Assembly (NCBI GenBank): GCA_016789605.1
Contig: JAEUQO010000302.1
Location: 1 to 32,647, forward strand
Origin: Acidobacteriota bacterium
GTDB taxonomy: Bacteria; Acidobacteriota; Blastocatellia; RBC074
Length of the DNA stretch: 32,647 nucleotides
Reading direction: 5' to 3'
Shown: in pieces, positions 19,019 to 27,267 of the stretch
How the letters are laid out: every line of letters starts with the position of its first letter
Numbering within the stretch: the first letter of the stretch is position 1
Position numbers and translations under genes: made by a program
Notes under the pieces: model-generated
Told to the model about the DNA's origin: nothing
The model's input: the letters and a program-made list of their open reading frames with translations, nothing else
The model's database searches: none

Positions 19019-19656
19019 GCAATCAGCACGTTGAACAACTCGCGCGCCTGCTGCGACAAAACCCTGAAAGTGATGGTTTGGGGTTTTCTGTCGCGCAGGC
19101 GTCGTTGTTGTTGGATTACTACCAGTTGGTTTTGAAATGGAATCCGCGCCTCCATCTCACCACATTGACCAGCGCGGAGTCGTTTTTTCAGCGACATTTA
19201 TTGGAAGCTAGATTCCTCGCAAACCATCTTGCAATAGCAGTCTCTTCCATCTGGGATTTAGGGACCGGGTTGGGCGTGCCTGGAATCCCCTTGGCGATTT
19301 TGCGCCCGGATTTGCCCGTGACACTAGTAGAGGCCAGCCGAAAAAAAACGATCTTTCTGGAAGAAGTTGCGGTAAACCTGAAATTGGCAAATGTGAAGGT
19401 TCTAGCGCAGCGGATTGAGACGTTGGCTCCACTGCCTGAAAATTCTTGTGTGGTTGCCCGAGCCGTAGAGCAAATGGTGCAGATCGTGCCAGTCATTGTC
19501 ACCCTCAGCCAACGAGCATCTCAAATTTGCTTGTTGGGAGGGCAGGAACTCGAAGCGGAATTGCGCCGGAACGTACAAAGTCGGTTCGTGGTGACAAACA
19601 TTCTTTTACCGGAATCACAAAATCGGTTTTTACTTTCCGCGAACCGTTCCACGTGA
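19015..19656 (+). CDS. rsmG: 16S rRNA (guanine-N7)-methyltransferase RsmG (GidB)
   Basis: RsmG methylates N7 of G527 in 16S rRNA using S-adenosylmethionine. The 213-residue protein has a helical N-terminus, [24 protein letters not shown] and the SAM-binding motif [15 protein letters not shown] (81-95), then [17 protein letters not shown]. The start is GTG at 19015 in a GTGA overlap with the mnmG stop, which implies translational coupling. The C-terminus is shaped by a parS site: the last codons, for Arg-Ser-Thr, and the stop lie inside the palindrome at 19645-19660. The mnmG-rsmG-parA-parB order is conserved. Confidence 0.96.
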   Translation: MSNQHVEQLARLLRQNPESDGLGFSVAQASLLLDYYQLVLKWNPRLHLTTLTSAESFFQRHLLEARFLANHLAIAVSSIWDLGTGLGVPGIPLAILRPDLPVTLVEASRKKTIFLEEVAVNLKLANVKVLAQRIETLAPLPENSCVVARAVEQMVQIVPVIVTLSQRASQICLLGGQELEAELRRNVQSRFVVTNILLPESQNRFLLSANRST

Positions 19657-19660
19657 AACA
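19645..19660. promoter_or_regulatory. parS: parS centromere site 1, containing the rsmG stop codon
   Basis: CGTTCCACGTGAAACA matches the bacterial parS consensus TGTTTCACGTGAAACA at 14 of 16 positions. The rsmG stop TGA is at 19654-19656, inside the site. It is upstream of parA-parB, where ParB-binding sites are expected. Confidence 0.93.
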
Positions 19661-19692
19661 TCCCTCGAAAGGAAATCTGGACTCAAGGCTAT

Positions 19693-19708
19693 CGTTCCAC
19701 GTGAAACG
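19693..19708. promoter_or_regulatory. parS: parS centromere site 2
   Basis: CGTTCCACGTGAAACG shares the core GTTCCACGTGAAAC with site 1 and starts 48 bases after it. The two sites lie between rsmG and parA, about 16 kb from oriC. Confidence 0.92.
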
Positions 19709-19796
19709 CTCGCACCTGCTTTCCCCGCTCATGCTCTTATGGTAATGTGCACCCCGTAGTCAGCAACTCGATAGAAATCACTCCAAGCAAGAACAA

Positions 19797-20582
19797 ATGG
19801 CAAAAGTCATCGCAATCTCGAACCAAAAAGGTGGTGTCGGAAAGACCACGACTGCCATCAACCTCTCTGCTTCACTCGCGGCGGCGGAAATTCCCACGCT
19901 CTTAATTGATATGGATCCGCAAGCCAACGCAACCAGCGGTGTGGGGATCAAGAAGGGGTCATTTAGGCGCGGCGTCTATCATTCGATGGTGATGCAAGAG
20001 TCAATCAACGGCGTCTTGCTCAACACAGAGCTTGAATACCTGAAGATTGCGCCTGCCGATCGCAATCTGGCGGGAGCAGAAGTCGAGTTGATTGATGTCG
20101 AAGGGCGCGAGTTTTACTTGCGCAAAGTCCTGGAAAGCGTGCGCCAAAATTACGATTACGTCATCATTGATTGCCCACCGAGTTTGGGGTTGCTGAATAT
20201 CAATGCGCTGGCGGCGGCGGATTCAGTCATTGTCCCTATTCAGTGCGAATATTTTGCGCTTGAAGGAGTTACGGACCTGTGGGATACGCTCGTGCGCATT
20301 CGGCGAGGGCTTAACCCTAGCCTTGCGGTAGAAGGGTTCTTGCTCACGATGTATGACGAACGAACCAATCTTTCGAATCAGGTCGTGTCTGATTTGCGGG
20401 ATTTTCTGGGCATGCAAGTTTTTAAGACGATCATTCCGCGCAACATCAAACTGGCGGAAGCGCCTAGTTACGGCAAGCCAATTATTCTCTATGACATCAA
20501 GTCACGGGGCGCCGAAAGTTATCTGAATTTAGCAAAAGAGGTGATGGAAAATGACAAGAAAGGCTCTGGGGAGAGGGATTAG
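19797..20582 (+). CDS. parA: Chromosome partitioning ATPase ParA (Soj)
   Basis: ParA is a deviant Walker ATPase that binds nucleoid DNA and moves ParB-parS complexes apart. The 261-residue protein lacks an N-terminal helix-turn-helix extension, as in chromosomal ParA/Soj. It has the deviant Walker A KGGVGKTT (11-18), LLIDMDPQANAT (35-46) and Walker B YVIIDCPPSLGLL. The ATG at 19797 lacks a strong ribosome site. parB overlaps its end by 32 bases in another frame. Two parS sites lie upstream. Confidence 0.97.
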   Translation: MAKVIAISNQKGGVGKTTTAINLSASLAAAEIPTLLIDMDPQANATSGVGIKKGSFRRGVYHSMVMQESINGVLLNTELEYLKIAPADRNLAGAEVELIDVEGREFYLRKVLESVRQNYDYVIIDCPPSLGLLNINALAAADSVIVPIQCEYFALEGVTDLWDTLVRIRRGLNPSLAVEGFLLTMYDERTNLSNQVVSDLRDFLGMQVFKTIIPRNIKLAEAPSYGKPIILYDIKSRGAESYLNLAKEVMENDKKGSGERD

Positions 20583-21408
20583 CGCCCTGCTTTCCGATTA
20601 TTCCGCACCCGGAGATGAACTGCTCGAAGTTGATGTGGATCTGATTGATCCCAATCCGGACCAACCGCGCTCGCATTTCAACGAAGCCAAGCTCGAAGAG
20701 TTGGCGCAATCCATCAAGGTCAATGGCATTGTGCAACCGATTTTGTTGCGTCGCATTGCCAATGGCCGCTATCAGATTGTTGCTGGCGAACGGCGTTGGC
20801 GCGCCGCGCAACGTGCCAGCCTGCACAAGGTAAACGCCGTTGTGCGGGATATTCCCGATGCCAAGTTGCTGGAATTGGCGTTGATCGAAAACATTCAACG
20901 TCAGGAACTGAACCCCATTGAAGAAGCGCTTGCTTATCAACGGCTGATCAAAACTCTGGGGCTGACCCAGGATCAAGTCGCACAACAGGTCGGCAAAGAT
21001 CGCTCTTCGATTGCCAATTACTTGCGTTTGTTAAGGCTGCCCGACGAAATCCAGCGCATGTTGGAAGATGAAGTGCTTTCGATGGGGCATGCGCGGGCGT
21101 TGTTGTCGTTGGAAGCGGAAGACGCTCAGGTCAAACTGGCGCACGAGATTGTCAATGGCAAATTGTCGGTGCGCGAAACCGAGCAGGCAGTCAAACAATT
21201 TGGGGCGGAACGCTCCATTAGAGAACGCTCGACACCCAAAGAGAATGATGCTAACATCCGCGCCGCTGAGTTGAAGCTAAAGCGATTCCTAGGTACGCAA
21301 GTCAAAATTCAACAAAGCCAAAATGGAGGCAAGATTGAAATTGAGTTTGGTTCGATGAGTGAGCTAGACAGAATTTACTCAATTATCATGCGGAAGTCAG
21401 ACTCGTAG
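20551..21408 (+). CDS. parB: Chromosome partitioning protein ParB (Spo0J)
   Basis: ParB binds parS and spreads as a CTP-dependent clamp. The 285-residue protein starts MTRKALGRGISALL, a typical ParA-stimulating N-terminus. It has the CTP-binding motifs GERRWRA (79-85) and ENIQRQ (113-118), and a helix-turn-helix (about 138-162) including GKDRSSIANYLRLLRLP. A C-terminal dimerisation domain ends near 283. The ATG at 20551 lies 32 bases inside parA, preceded by GAGGTGAT, a good ribosome site. The target sites are the parS pair at 19645-19708. Confidence 0.97.
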   Translation: MTRKALGRGISALLSDYSAPGDELLEVDVDLIDPNPDQPRSHFNEAKLEELAQSIKVNGIVQPILLRRIANGRYQIVAGERRWRAAQRASLHKVNAVVRDIPDAKLLELALIENIQRQELNPIEEALAYQRLIKTLGLTQDQVAQQVGKDRSSIANYLRLLRLPDEIQRMLEDEVLSMGHARALLSLEAEDAQVKLAHEIVNGKLSVRETEQAVKQFGAERSIRERSTPKENDANIRAAELKLKRFLGTQVKIQQSQNGGKIEIEFGSMSELDRIYSIIMRKSDS

Positions 21409-21531
21409 TCCTCCCCCGCGCAAGGTTATCTGGATTTCCAAGCCATTTCCTTCATTCTTCGTTTACCGGTTTGCCCCGCTCCCAATTCGATCAATTTCCC
21501 AAGTTATTTCTCGTTAGGAGGCGTTTCGTAT

Positions 21532-21972
21532 ATGAAATTCGGTAGTAGATCATCAAGTGTCGAAAGTGGTCCGACAGATCTTCGTAGTTTTTTGGGCGAA
21601 GGCACGGAGATTGTGGGCGAAATCAAGTTTTCTGAAATTATGAGAGTGGATGCGAATATCTCTGGCACCGTGACGACGGACAATGGCACGTTGCTGGTAA
21701 TGGAGCGCGGGCGCATCAAAGCCACGATTCAGGCGGGCATCGTAGAAGTCAGCGGCATTGTAGAAGGAACAATCACAGCCAAAACCAGCGTGAAAATTCA
21801 TTCGACCGGACGCGTTTATGGCGACATTTATACGCCAGCGTTAATGATTGAACACGGCGCAGTTTTTGACGGCAAGTGCCATATGCTTGATGGCAAAGAT
21901 GCCGCCAAAGGATACAAGGCTGAGCAGAAGCCGCTTGATGCAAAGAATTTGAAAACAGCAGACGCCGTTTAA
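21532..21972 (+). CDS. Bactofilin (polymer-forming cytoskeletal protein)
   Basis: Bactofilins are nucleotide-free filament formers with a right-handed beta-helix core. The 146-residue product has the characteristic N-terminal SFLGEGTEIVGEI-like segment and repeating Gly/Val/Ile steps: ISGTVTTDNGTLLVMERG, VEVSGIVEGTITAKTSVKIH and GRVYGDIYTPALMIEHGAVFDG. A charged Lys/Asp-rich tail (about 118-146) follows. The ATG at 21532 has AGGAGG ten bases upstream. It comes 123 bases after parB; in Myxococcus bactofilins help position ParABS, so the neighbourhood may be functional, but that is inference. Confidence 0.92.
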   Translation: MKFGSRSSSVESGPTDLRSFLGEGTEIVGEIKFSEIMRVDANISGTVTTDNGTLLVMERGRIKATIQAGIVEVSGIVEGTITAKTSVKIHSTGRVYGDIYTPALMIEHGAVFDGKCHMLDGKDAAKGYKAEQKPLDAKNLKTADAV

Positions 21973-21994
21973 CAGGGAGCGTGGCGTTTAGAGC

Positions 21995-22035
21995 AAAAGC
22001 CGCCTGAGGTTATGAACTAATCTCAGGCGGCTTTT
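21995..22035. terminator. Bidirectional intrinsic terminator after the bactofilin gene
   Basis: An 18-base-pair stem, with one G-T pair, is formed by 21995-22012 and 22018-22035 around a five-base loop. It is bounded by AAAA on the left and TTTT on the right. It separates the rightward bactofilin from the converging amidohydrolase gene and can act on both strands. Confidence 0.9.
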
Positions 22036-22038
22036 CCA

Positions 22039-22071
22039 TTTGCCAGACTTTTTAGTTTTGCCAGACTTTTT
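22039..22071. repeat. Tandem 15-base direct repeat
   Basis: TTTGCCAGACTTTTT occurs at 22039-22053 and exactly again at 22057-22071, an 18-base period. It lies between the terminator and the end of the amidohydrolase gene. No function is evident. Confidence 0.7.
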
Positions 22072-22074
22072 GTT

Positions 22075-23403
22075 TTACTGGACGGCTTCTTTGAGTTTCT
22101 GAGCCTGAAACTTTGCGTCCGCTATGACTTCAGTCTCATCCAGGGTGAGCAAGCTTCCCTCGCGCAGTAGGATTTGCCCATCAATCAAAACCGTTTCGAC
22201 GTTGCTTGTCTCAGCCGCATAGACAATTGTTCCGATCAAATCTGGTTGTGGCGTTGTGTGCAAGTGATCAAGGTTGAGCAAGATCAAGTCTGCGCGTTTG
22301 CCTACCTCCACGCTTCCGATTTCAGGTTCCAGTCCCAGGGCGCGTGCGCCGTCAATCGTCGCCATACGAAGTGCAGTCAATGCCGGCAGTGTCTCTGGCC
22401 CATGCAAGACTTTTTGTAACAGGGCTGCTGTACGCATTTCCGTAAACATATCCAGCCGATTATTGCAGGGCGCTCCATCCGCGCCCAATGAAACAGAGAT
22501 TCCTCTCGCCAGCATCTCTTTCACTGGAGCGATGCCAGACGCCAGTTTAAGGTTTGACGACGGACAGTGCGACACGTGTGTGCCTGAGGTGCTGAGAATT
22601 TCCAGTTCTTCTTCATTCAGGTGAATGCAATGGGCAAGCACAACGTGCGGAGCGGCAAGTCCAGTGTCGCGCAAATAAGCGATGTTCCGTTTCCCTGTTG
22701 CCTGTTCGACGATGGCGATTTCGTCGCGGTTTTCAGATGCGTGTGTATGAACCAGCACCCCGTGCTCGCGCGACAATTGCGCAACGCGTTCAAGCAAGGT
22801 GTGCGTGCAGCTCACGGCAAAGCGCGGCGCGAAACAATAACGAATGCGTCCATTCGCACGACCATGCCAACGACTGAGCAATGCGAGCGATTCCGCAAGC
22901 GACTCATCCGTTATTTCGTTCAATGCGGCAGGAACGTCAGCACCCGCATCCATCATGCATTTGCCGACCGTCGCGCGAAAACCAGATTCTTCAACCGCGC
23001 GAAAAACAGCCTCCGTATGGTTGACGGTTTCCATCGTCAGTGCGCAAGTCGTTCCACCTTTGATCAGTTCCGCAATGCCCAGCCGCGCTGATGCATACAG
23101 TGATTCTGGTGTGTGCGCTGCCTCCATTGGCCAAACGCGTTGTTTCAACCAATCAATCAGCGCCAAGTCATCTGCCGCGCCACGAAACAACGTCTGGCAA
23201 AGGTGAATATGGGTTTGCACAAAACCAGGCAGCAGGACGCGCCCGTATCCGTCAATGATTTCAGAAAAACCAGATAGGTCTTGAGGTGGATGTGGGCTAA
23301 TGGCCGAGATGCGACCCTGCTCAATAACGACGCTCCCTTGCAAGATACGGTTTTGCGGATCAAGCGTGATGATGGTGGCATTTCGGATGAGCAGCTTTGT
23401 CAT
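22075..23403 (-). CDS. Amidohydrolase, S-adenosylhomocysteine/methylthioadenosine deaminase-like
   Basis: The 442-residue protein belongs to the metal-dependent amidohydrolases that deaminate purine nucleosides or aminohydrolyse related rings (MtaD, SsnA, TrzN group). The metal ligands are visible: His65 and His67 in THIHL, His221 in HTHASE with Glu224, His258 in LAHCIHL, and Asp309 in [23 protein letters not shown] and GKRADLILL near the C-terminus are typical. The frame is open upstream to 23472, but the ATG at 23403 ([15 protein letters not shown]) gives the normal N-terminus. The exact substrate cannot be fixed; 5'-deoxyadenosine, SAH or guanine-like compounds are all possible. It converges with the bactofilin gene and runs against the replication fork. 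Confidence 0.9.
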   Translation of the reverse strand: MTKLLIRNATIITLDPQNRILQGSVVIEQGRISAISPHPPQDLSGFSEIIDGYGRVLLPGFVQTHIHLCQTLFRGAADDLALIDWLKQRVWPMEAAHTPESLYASARLGIAELIKGGTTCALTMETVNHTEAVFRAVEESGFRATVGKCMMDAGADVPAALNEITDESLAESLALLSRWHGRANGRIRYCFAPRFAVSCTHTLLERVAQLSREHGVLVHTHASENRDEIAIVEQATGKRNIAYLRDTGLAAPHVVLAHCIHLNEEELEILSTSGTHVSHCPSSNLKLASGIAPVKEMLARGISVSLGADGAPCNNRLDMFTEMRTAALLQKVLHGPETLPALTALRMATIDGARALGLEPEIGSVEVGKRADLILLNLDHLHTTPQPDLIGTIVYAAETSNVETVLIDGQILLREGSLLTLDETEVIADAKFQAQKLKEAVQ

Positions 23404-23778
23404 AACTTTATGAATGGTCGACAGATGAATGGTGACGGCGCGGAACGGTTTGAGCGGCAGGTAAGATAGCAAATCTTCAGAACGTGAGATCAGAAAAAAA
23501 AGTGTTTTTTCGTGACACCATTCGATCGCAATTCACGCTTAAGTTAGTAGAAGGATTTTCGATCCGAAATCAAGAGTAGAGCGCCAGGTACAGGTCAAGG
23601 TGGCGTGGTGTGTGGTCGAGATATCTAAGTTTAAGAAAACAAACAGGTTGGTGATGGATAAGGTTGGAAACGGAGAAACCTGTAAGGGATGAAAGGTTTG
23701 CGTCCGTAGAAAGCCGTTAGGGGGGAGTTGCATTGAGGTGTGTTTTAGTCTTAATGCAACTCCTGTGCTGTCAATAAG
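23404..23778. other. Intergenic region between amidohydrolase and M14 peptidase genes
   Basis: This stretch of 375 bases has no convincing gene. A short frame (23539-23733, minus) lacks any family feature. It contains an A-run/T-run inverted repeat around 23493-23511, a weak inverted pair ACAGGTT (23643-23649) and AACCTGT (23677-23683), and the strong hairpin at 23724-23763. Upstream elements of the amidohydrolase should be in its left part, but no clear hexamers stand out. Confidence 0.6.
23724..23763. terminator. Hairpin downstream of the M14 peptidase gene, terminator-like without U tract
   Basis: GGAGTTGCATT (23724-23734) pairs perfectly with AATGCAACTCC (23753-23763) around an 18-base loop. 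It is 16 bases beyond the peptidase stop in the direction of its transcription. No T run follows on either strand, so it may be a stability hairpin or part of a Rho-dependent end rather than a classical terminator. Confidence 0.5.
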
Positions 23779-25470
23779 TTATCTTAGTTTGCTCGCTACT
23801 TTTACCTCGCCCGTCAATTTATAGATAGGGTAAGTCTTCCCCTTCTCTAAAAAAGCATCCAGGAAATTCCAGCGCACAAATCCATCGTCGCTTTCCGCTT
23901 CCAATAAATAGAAAATCAGCGACGCCAGAGGTTGTGACGTGCGCACGAGCAACGAACCAGCCGGAAAACTGACAGTCTCTTTCTGTGCGCGACCTTGCAA
24001 TTTAACTTCGGCGTGCCCCTGAAATGCGCGCGCCGCTTTGTTCACCTTTTCGATCACAAAGCTTTCAACTTCCAGATTCGAAGCTTCTGTCAGCTCTTCA
24101 GTCGCGATGCCGTGTGCTTGCAGCTTTTCAATGACGGTCTTTAACCCAGAGTCGTTTTTGAAAATATAAGCGCGCGGGACCGGGTTGGTTTTGGTCGCTG
24201 TAAACAATCCATAATCGGGCATTGGCGTAGGCGTGAATTTGTCTTCGATCATCACGGTCATATCTTTGCCATTGCGCGGATTTTTGACCTTCTTCACCTC
24301 GCCGACCAGGATAGGCACGGGTTTTTCCAACGCTGCCAGTTCAAACGCGACGCCTTTGGCAGGAAGCTTGCCGCGCACGGCGTCATCGTCTACGCGTTTG
24401 ATCAAGGCCGTAATTTCCGCCGCGTGCAACGCGGAGTATTTGAAAATTTCTTCAACAAAAGCTTCGGTTACGGCAATGCGGCCTTTGAAATCCAAGTAGC
24501 TGTAGGCTTCGGAAAGAATCGTCAGCCGGTTGCGCAACCCGACATAGTTGTTGCCGAACATCGGGCGATGATCAAACGTGCGCCAGACTTTGGTTTCGGG
24601 TTTATCGGCGGGCAAGGCGGCGCGACCCTCGCGTTGCATTTCAAAAGTGTTCACCTCGCGGTTCATTCGTTCTTTTGTCGCGAAGTTGCCGTAAAAATAG
24701 GTGCGGAATTTGTGCTGACGCAGCAGCGTGCGCGTAATCGCCGGAAGCATTTTGTTGCGCCCAAACGCGATCAAGCGCGGATCAGCATTCGGATTGAGCG
24801 TCGGCGCATATGTCAGATGGTATCCGTGATAGGAACCATTGGTCGTATGCAAATCAACCGTCAGGTGCGGGTCCCAGCGATTCATCAACCCAACGAGCGC
24901 ATTGGCTTCAGGAGATTCGAGTTTCATGTAATCGCGGTTCAGATCCATGCCCTTGGCATTTTCGCGCGTGCCAACGCCGCTGATCGGGCCATTTTGCGCG
25001 GTGCGATTATTGGGGCTGATTTTCTCGTTTCCGTCGGCGTTGTATATCGGCGCGATCAGGATGATCAGGTTGTTGAGCAGCGTGCGCAAATCGCCGGTCG
25101 CAATACGACGCGAAAGATGCAACATCGCTTCTTTGCCTTCGACTTCCCCGGCGTGAATGTTGGCCTGAATAAAAATGACGGGCTTGTTTGTTGCGCGCGC
25201 TTCGCGTGGTTGCGCAATCGGCGGGTCGGCAAAAATCAGCAACGGCAAGGCGCGGCCTTCCTCGGTTTTGCCAAAAGTTTCAACGCGCAGTTTGTCGGTA
25301 CGCTTTTGCAATTCGGCGATGAAACGCAGCACATCTTCATAGCGGCTGGTTTCTTCATAGTTGCTGGTTTCGGCGCGTGATTTCAGCGATGTGTCTTGTG
25401 TTCGTGGCATAGTCGTGACCGTGAGCGGGAAAAAAAGCAGCAGGCTTAGCAGTGCAGTCGCCAGCTTCAT
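23779..25470 (-). CDS. Secreted M14 family zinc carboxypeptidase-like metallopeptidase
   Basis: The 563-residue protein begins with a signal peptide (about 1-20, [13 protein letters not shown]). The M14 catalytic domain shows the zinc ligands His106 and Glu109 in [11 protein letters not shown], and His208 in [13 protein letters not shown] (176-180) supplies the substrate-binding Asn/Arg. Glu321 in LSEAYSY is the likely catalytic base. The last 180 or so residues form an extra domain of unknown role, ending with VKVASKL-like beta sequence. It is probably exported and cleaves peptides; exact specificity is unknown. The ATG at 25470 has GGAG upstream. It follows the DUF2752 gene by 71 bases and may be the last gene of that leftward operon. 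Confidence 0.93.
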   Translation of the reverse strand: MKLATALLSLLLFFPLTVTTMPRTQDTSLKSRAETSNYEETSRYEDVLRFIAELQKRTDKLRVETFGKTEEGRALPLLIFADPPIAQPREARATNKPVIFIQANIHAGEVEGKEAMLHLSRRIATGDLRTLLNNLIILIAPIYNADGNEKISPNNRTAQNGPISGVGTRENAKGMDLNRDYMKLESPEANALVGLMNRWDPHLTVDLHTTNGSYHGYHLTYAPTLNPNADPRLIAFGRNKMLPAITRTLLRQHKFRTYFYGNFATKERMNREVNTFEMQREGRAALPADKPETKVWRTFDHRPMFGNNYVGLRNRLTILSEAYSYLDFKGRIAVTEAFVEEIFKYSALHAAEITALIKRVDDDAVRGKLPAKGVAFELAALEKPVPILVGEVKKVKNPRNGKDMTVMIEDKFTPTPMPDYGLFTATKTNPVPRAYIFKNDSGLKTVIEKLQAHGIATEELTEASNLEVESFVIEKVNKAARAFQGHAEVKLQGRAQKETVSFPAGSLLVRTSQPLASLIFYLLEAESDDGFVRWNFLDAFLEKGKTYPIYKLTGEVKVASKLR

Positions 25471-25541
25471 AACGCGAATTCTCCGTGGATTGATGATGAG
25501 TTACAGTGCGCGCGGATTGTAGAAGAAAGCCCGATGAGTTG

Positions 25542-26042
25542 CTAGCTGCCGATAAAGCCAAGGCGCATTGTTACAATCTTGTAGCCCCAGCCCAACAAAT
25601 ACAGCGCAAACAAAAGGTACATCAAGCGGTTGGCCGTACGGCGTGAGAGGCCAGCGTGCCAGGTTTTGCCGGTGCGAAGGTAATACAGCGACGTTGGAAC
25701 CGCCGCGATGGTAAGGAAAAATGCCAACAGGCCGAACGGCTGAGTGAAAAACGATTCGACAAAATGAAAGTGCGCGGCGTGCGCAAAACTCGTGGTCAGT
25801 CCACAATTGGGACAAGGAATCCCCGTCCACTGCAAAAACTGACAGGGCGGCAGGCCTAGTTGTTCATGCGTACCGACACCATTGGCGGAAGGCGTTAACC
25901 AGCGCGCAACGGCCAGCACTCCCGTGCAAACAATCAGCATCGCTCCGTAAGTCTGGCGTGAATGTTTGGGAAGCATTCGCCCATCAGAGCGCAGCCTGAT
26001 TGTGGGGGACAGGTTGGTTGGTTCTGTGCCGCGTGAAGTCAT
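25542..26042 (-). CDS. DUF2752 family membrane protein
   Basis: The 166-residue protein has the DUF2752 hallmark: PPCQFLQWTGIPCPNCGLTT, with cysteines 67, 77 and 80, followed by a segment usually reading R-A but here SFAHAA. It has about three hydrophobic helices (about 33-50, 100-122 and 140-158). The family function is unknown. The ATG at 26042 is preferred; a TTG nine bases upstream is possible. Neither has a strong ribosome site. It lies 28 bases after a zinc-ribbon/DUF4190-like gene, with which it is probably cotranscribed; DUF2752 next to small zinc-ribbon membrane proteins is notable. Confidence 0.85.
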   Translation of the reverse strand: MTSRGTEPTNLSPTIRLRSDGRMLPKHSRQTYGAMLIVCTGVLAVARWLTPSANGVGTHEQLGLPPCQFLQWTGIPCPNCGLTTSFAHAAHFHFVESFFTQPFGLLAFFLTIAAVPTSLYYLRTGKTWHAGLSRRTANRLMYLLFALYLLGWGYKIVTMRLGFIGS

Positions 26043-26070
26043 ACCACTCAAATTGCCTGGCAGGTTGTTG

Positions 26071-26592
26071 TTAGTTCATAGAGCCAAATAAAACGGCCAG
26101 GAAGACGAAGGCCAAACCCAAGGCAAACAACACCGTCGAAACAATCCCGGTATAAAATCCGATTTTGGCAATGGTCATTCCAGCCGGAGGCGCTTGTCCT
26201 TGCCTGATGGCGTTCATTTCGGCTTTGCCGACGATGATTGCTGGAATGCCCGTGAGCGGACCACAACTGACAAAAGCCAAAATGCCTAGCACCATTGCTG
26301 TGATCGCACGACCGCTGGCGCCAGCATTGGGCGCGTATGAGAAATTTGGCCCGCTGTTTTGCATCACGTCGTAGCCCTGATATCCGGGATACGGCGGTTG
26401 CGGAGGCGCGGGCGCGGGCATTGGTGGTTGCGCAGGCTGTGCATTGGGAAAGCGCACGGTGCTCGGTTCGGTTACGGAACCATACGCGCCTGTCTGGCGC
26501 GGCGGTTGAGCGGCTTTGGGAAGCGGCGTAGAACAGTTGCGGCAAAAATTGGCTTCGTCCGCATTGGGGGTGCCACAACGAGTACAGAACAT
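26071..26592 (-). CDS. Zinc-ribbon and DUF4190-like membrane protein
   Basis: The 173-residue protein has an N-terminal zinc ribbon with cysteines 3, 6, 17 and 20 (MFCTRCG and NFCRNC). A Pro/Gln/Ala-rich disordered linker (about 24-92) follows. The C-terminal region resembles DUF4190, with two hydrophobic segments: ITAMVLGILAFVSCGPLTGI and IGFYTGIVSTVLFALGLAFV. The GKAEMNAIRQGQAPPAGM between them is typical of that family. The ATG at 26592 has a perfect AGGAGG upstream. It is the third of three leftward zinc-ribbon genes and precedes the DUF2752 gene. Function unknown. Confidence 0.88.
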   Translation of the reverse strand: MFCTRCGTPNADEANFCRNCSTPLPKAAQPPRQTGAYGSVTEPSTVRFPNAQPAQPPMPAPAPPQPPYPGYQGYDVMQNSGPNFSYAPNAGASGRAITAMVLGILAFVSCGPLTGIPAIIVGKAEMNAIRQGQAPPAGMTIAKIGFYTGIVSTVLFALGLAFVFLAVLFGSMN

Positions 26593-26637
26593 GAACGGTG
26601 TCCTCCTGAAATAGAATCTTGTTTCGTCGTTGCCGGG

Positions 26638-27234
26638 TTAATTGGTGTCGCGCGATGACGGAGCGGAAATACGTTCTGCCAGTCGGGTGGTTGTCGGTTC
26701 GACGACACTAAAATCATTAGCCACGGGTTGTGCTGGCGCGTTTAGCTGTTGCACCGGAGAGGTATCCGGCGCGCTAAAAAGAGATGCTGGCAATGCATCG
26801 CGTTGTTGATCCTCTTTCAGTTTGACCAGCCGTTTCGTGACGAATACACCATTGACGATCAAACCCAAGCCAATCAGCACCGGAATCAGCCCGGCAAAGG
26901 GGATGGCGTACATGATTTGTCGCTCTGGTCCTTCGACCGTTTGAGCAATAGCGGCAAAGAGCAGTGAAAGAAAAATCAACATTCCCAATCCAACACTGGT
27001 TGTGATGACGCCGGCTTTGATTTCATTCAGCCGTTTTTCTTCGGGAGATTTTCTGCGTTGGTGGTTTCGTTCTTCCAGCCAATCTTCGGCCGTTGCGCGC
27101 TGCCAATCCACCGGGTCGGTTCTGGTGGCTCCGCCTTTGCCCAAAACGCCTTTGACGCGCCGCAAATTCACGCCGCATTTGGTACAGTATTTGGTTTGCT
27201 CATTTGATTCAGTACCGCAAGCTGGGCAAAACAT
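26638..27234 (-). CDS. Zinc-ribbon two-helix membrane protein, function unknown
   Basis: The 198-residue protein has an N-terminal zinc ribbon with cysteines 3, 6, 17 and 20 (MFCPACG and KYCTKC). A basic/acidic stretch (about 40-72, including EERNHQRRKSPEEKR) follows. Two transmembrane helices span about 75-97 and 107-130. The C-terminal tail is about 60 residues, Pro/Ala/Ser-rich and probably disordered. No catalytic motif is visible. The ATG at 27234 has GGAGAAAG upstream. It lies 45 bases before the next zinc-ribbon gene and 33 bases after the previous one, so the three form a tight leftward group. Confidence 0.85.
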   Translation of the reverse strand: MFCPACGTESNEQTKYCTKCGVNLRRVKGVLGKGGATRTDPVDWQRATAEDWLEERNHQRRKSPEEKRLNEIKAGVITTSVGLGMLIFLSLLFAAIAQTVEGPERQIMYAIPFAGLIPVLIGLGLIVNGVFVTKRLVKLKEDQQRDALPASLFSAPDTSPVQQLNAPAQPVANDFSVVEPTTTRLAERISAPSSRDTN

Positions 27235-27267
27235 AAAGTCTTTCTCCGGGCATTCGTTGGCAGATGC

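Noticed and set aside
23539..23733. 64-residue minus-strand frame in the intergenic region
   Set aside because: No ribosome site, no family features, low-complexity composition.
24424..25380. 318-residue plus-strand frame opposite the M14 peptidase
   Set aside because: The minus strand holds signal peptide, zinc ligands and catalytic Glu; this is its shadow.
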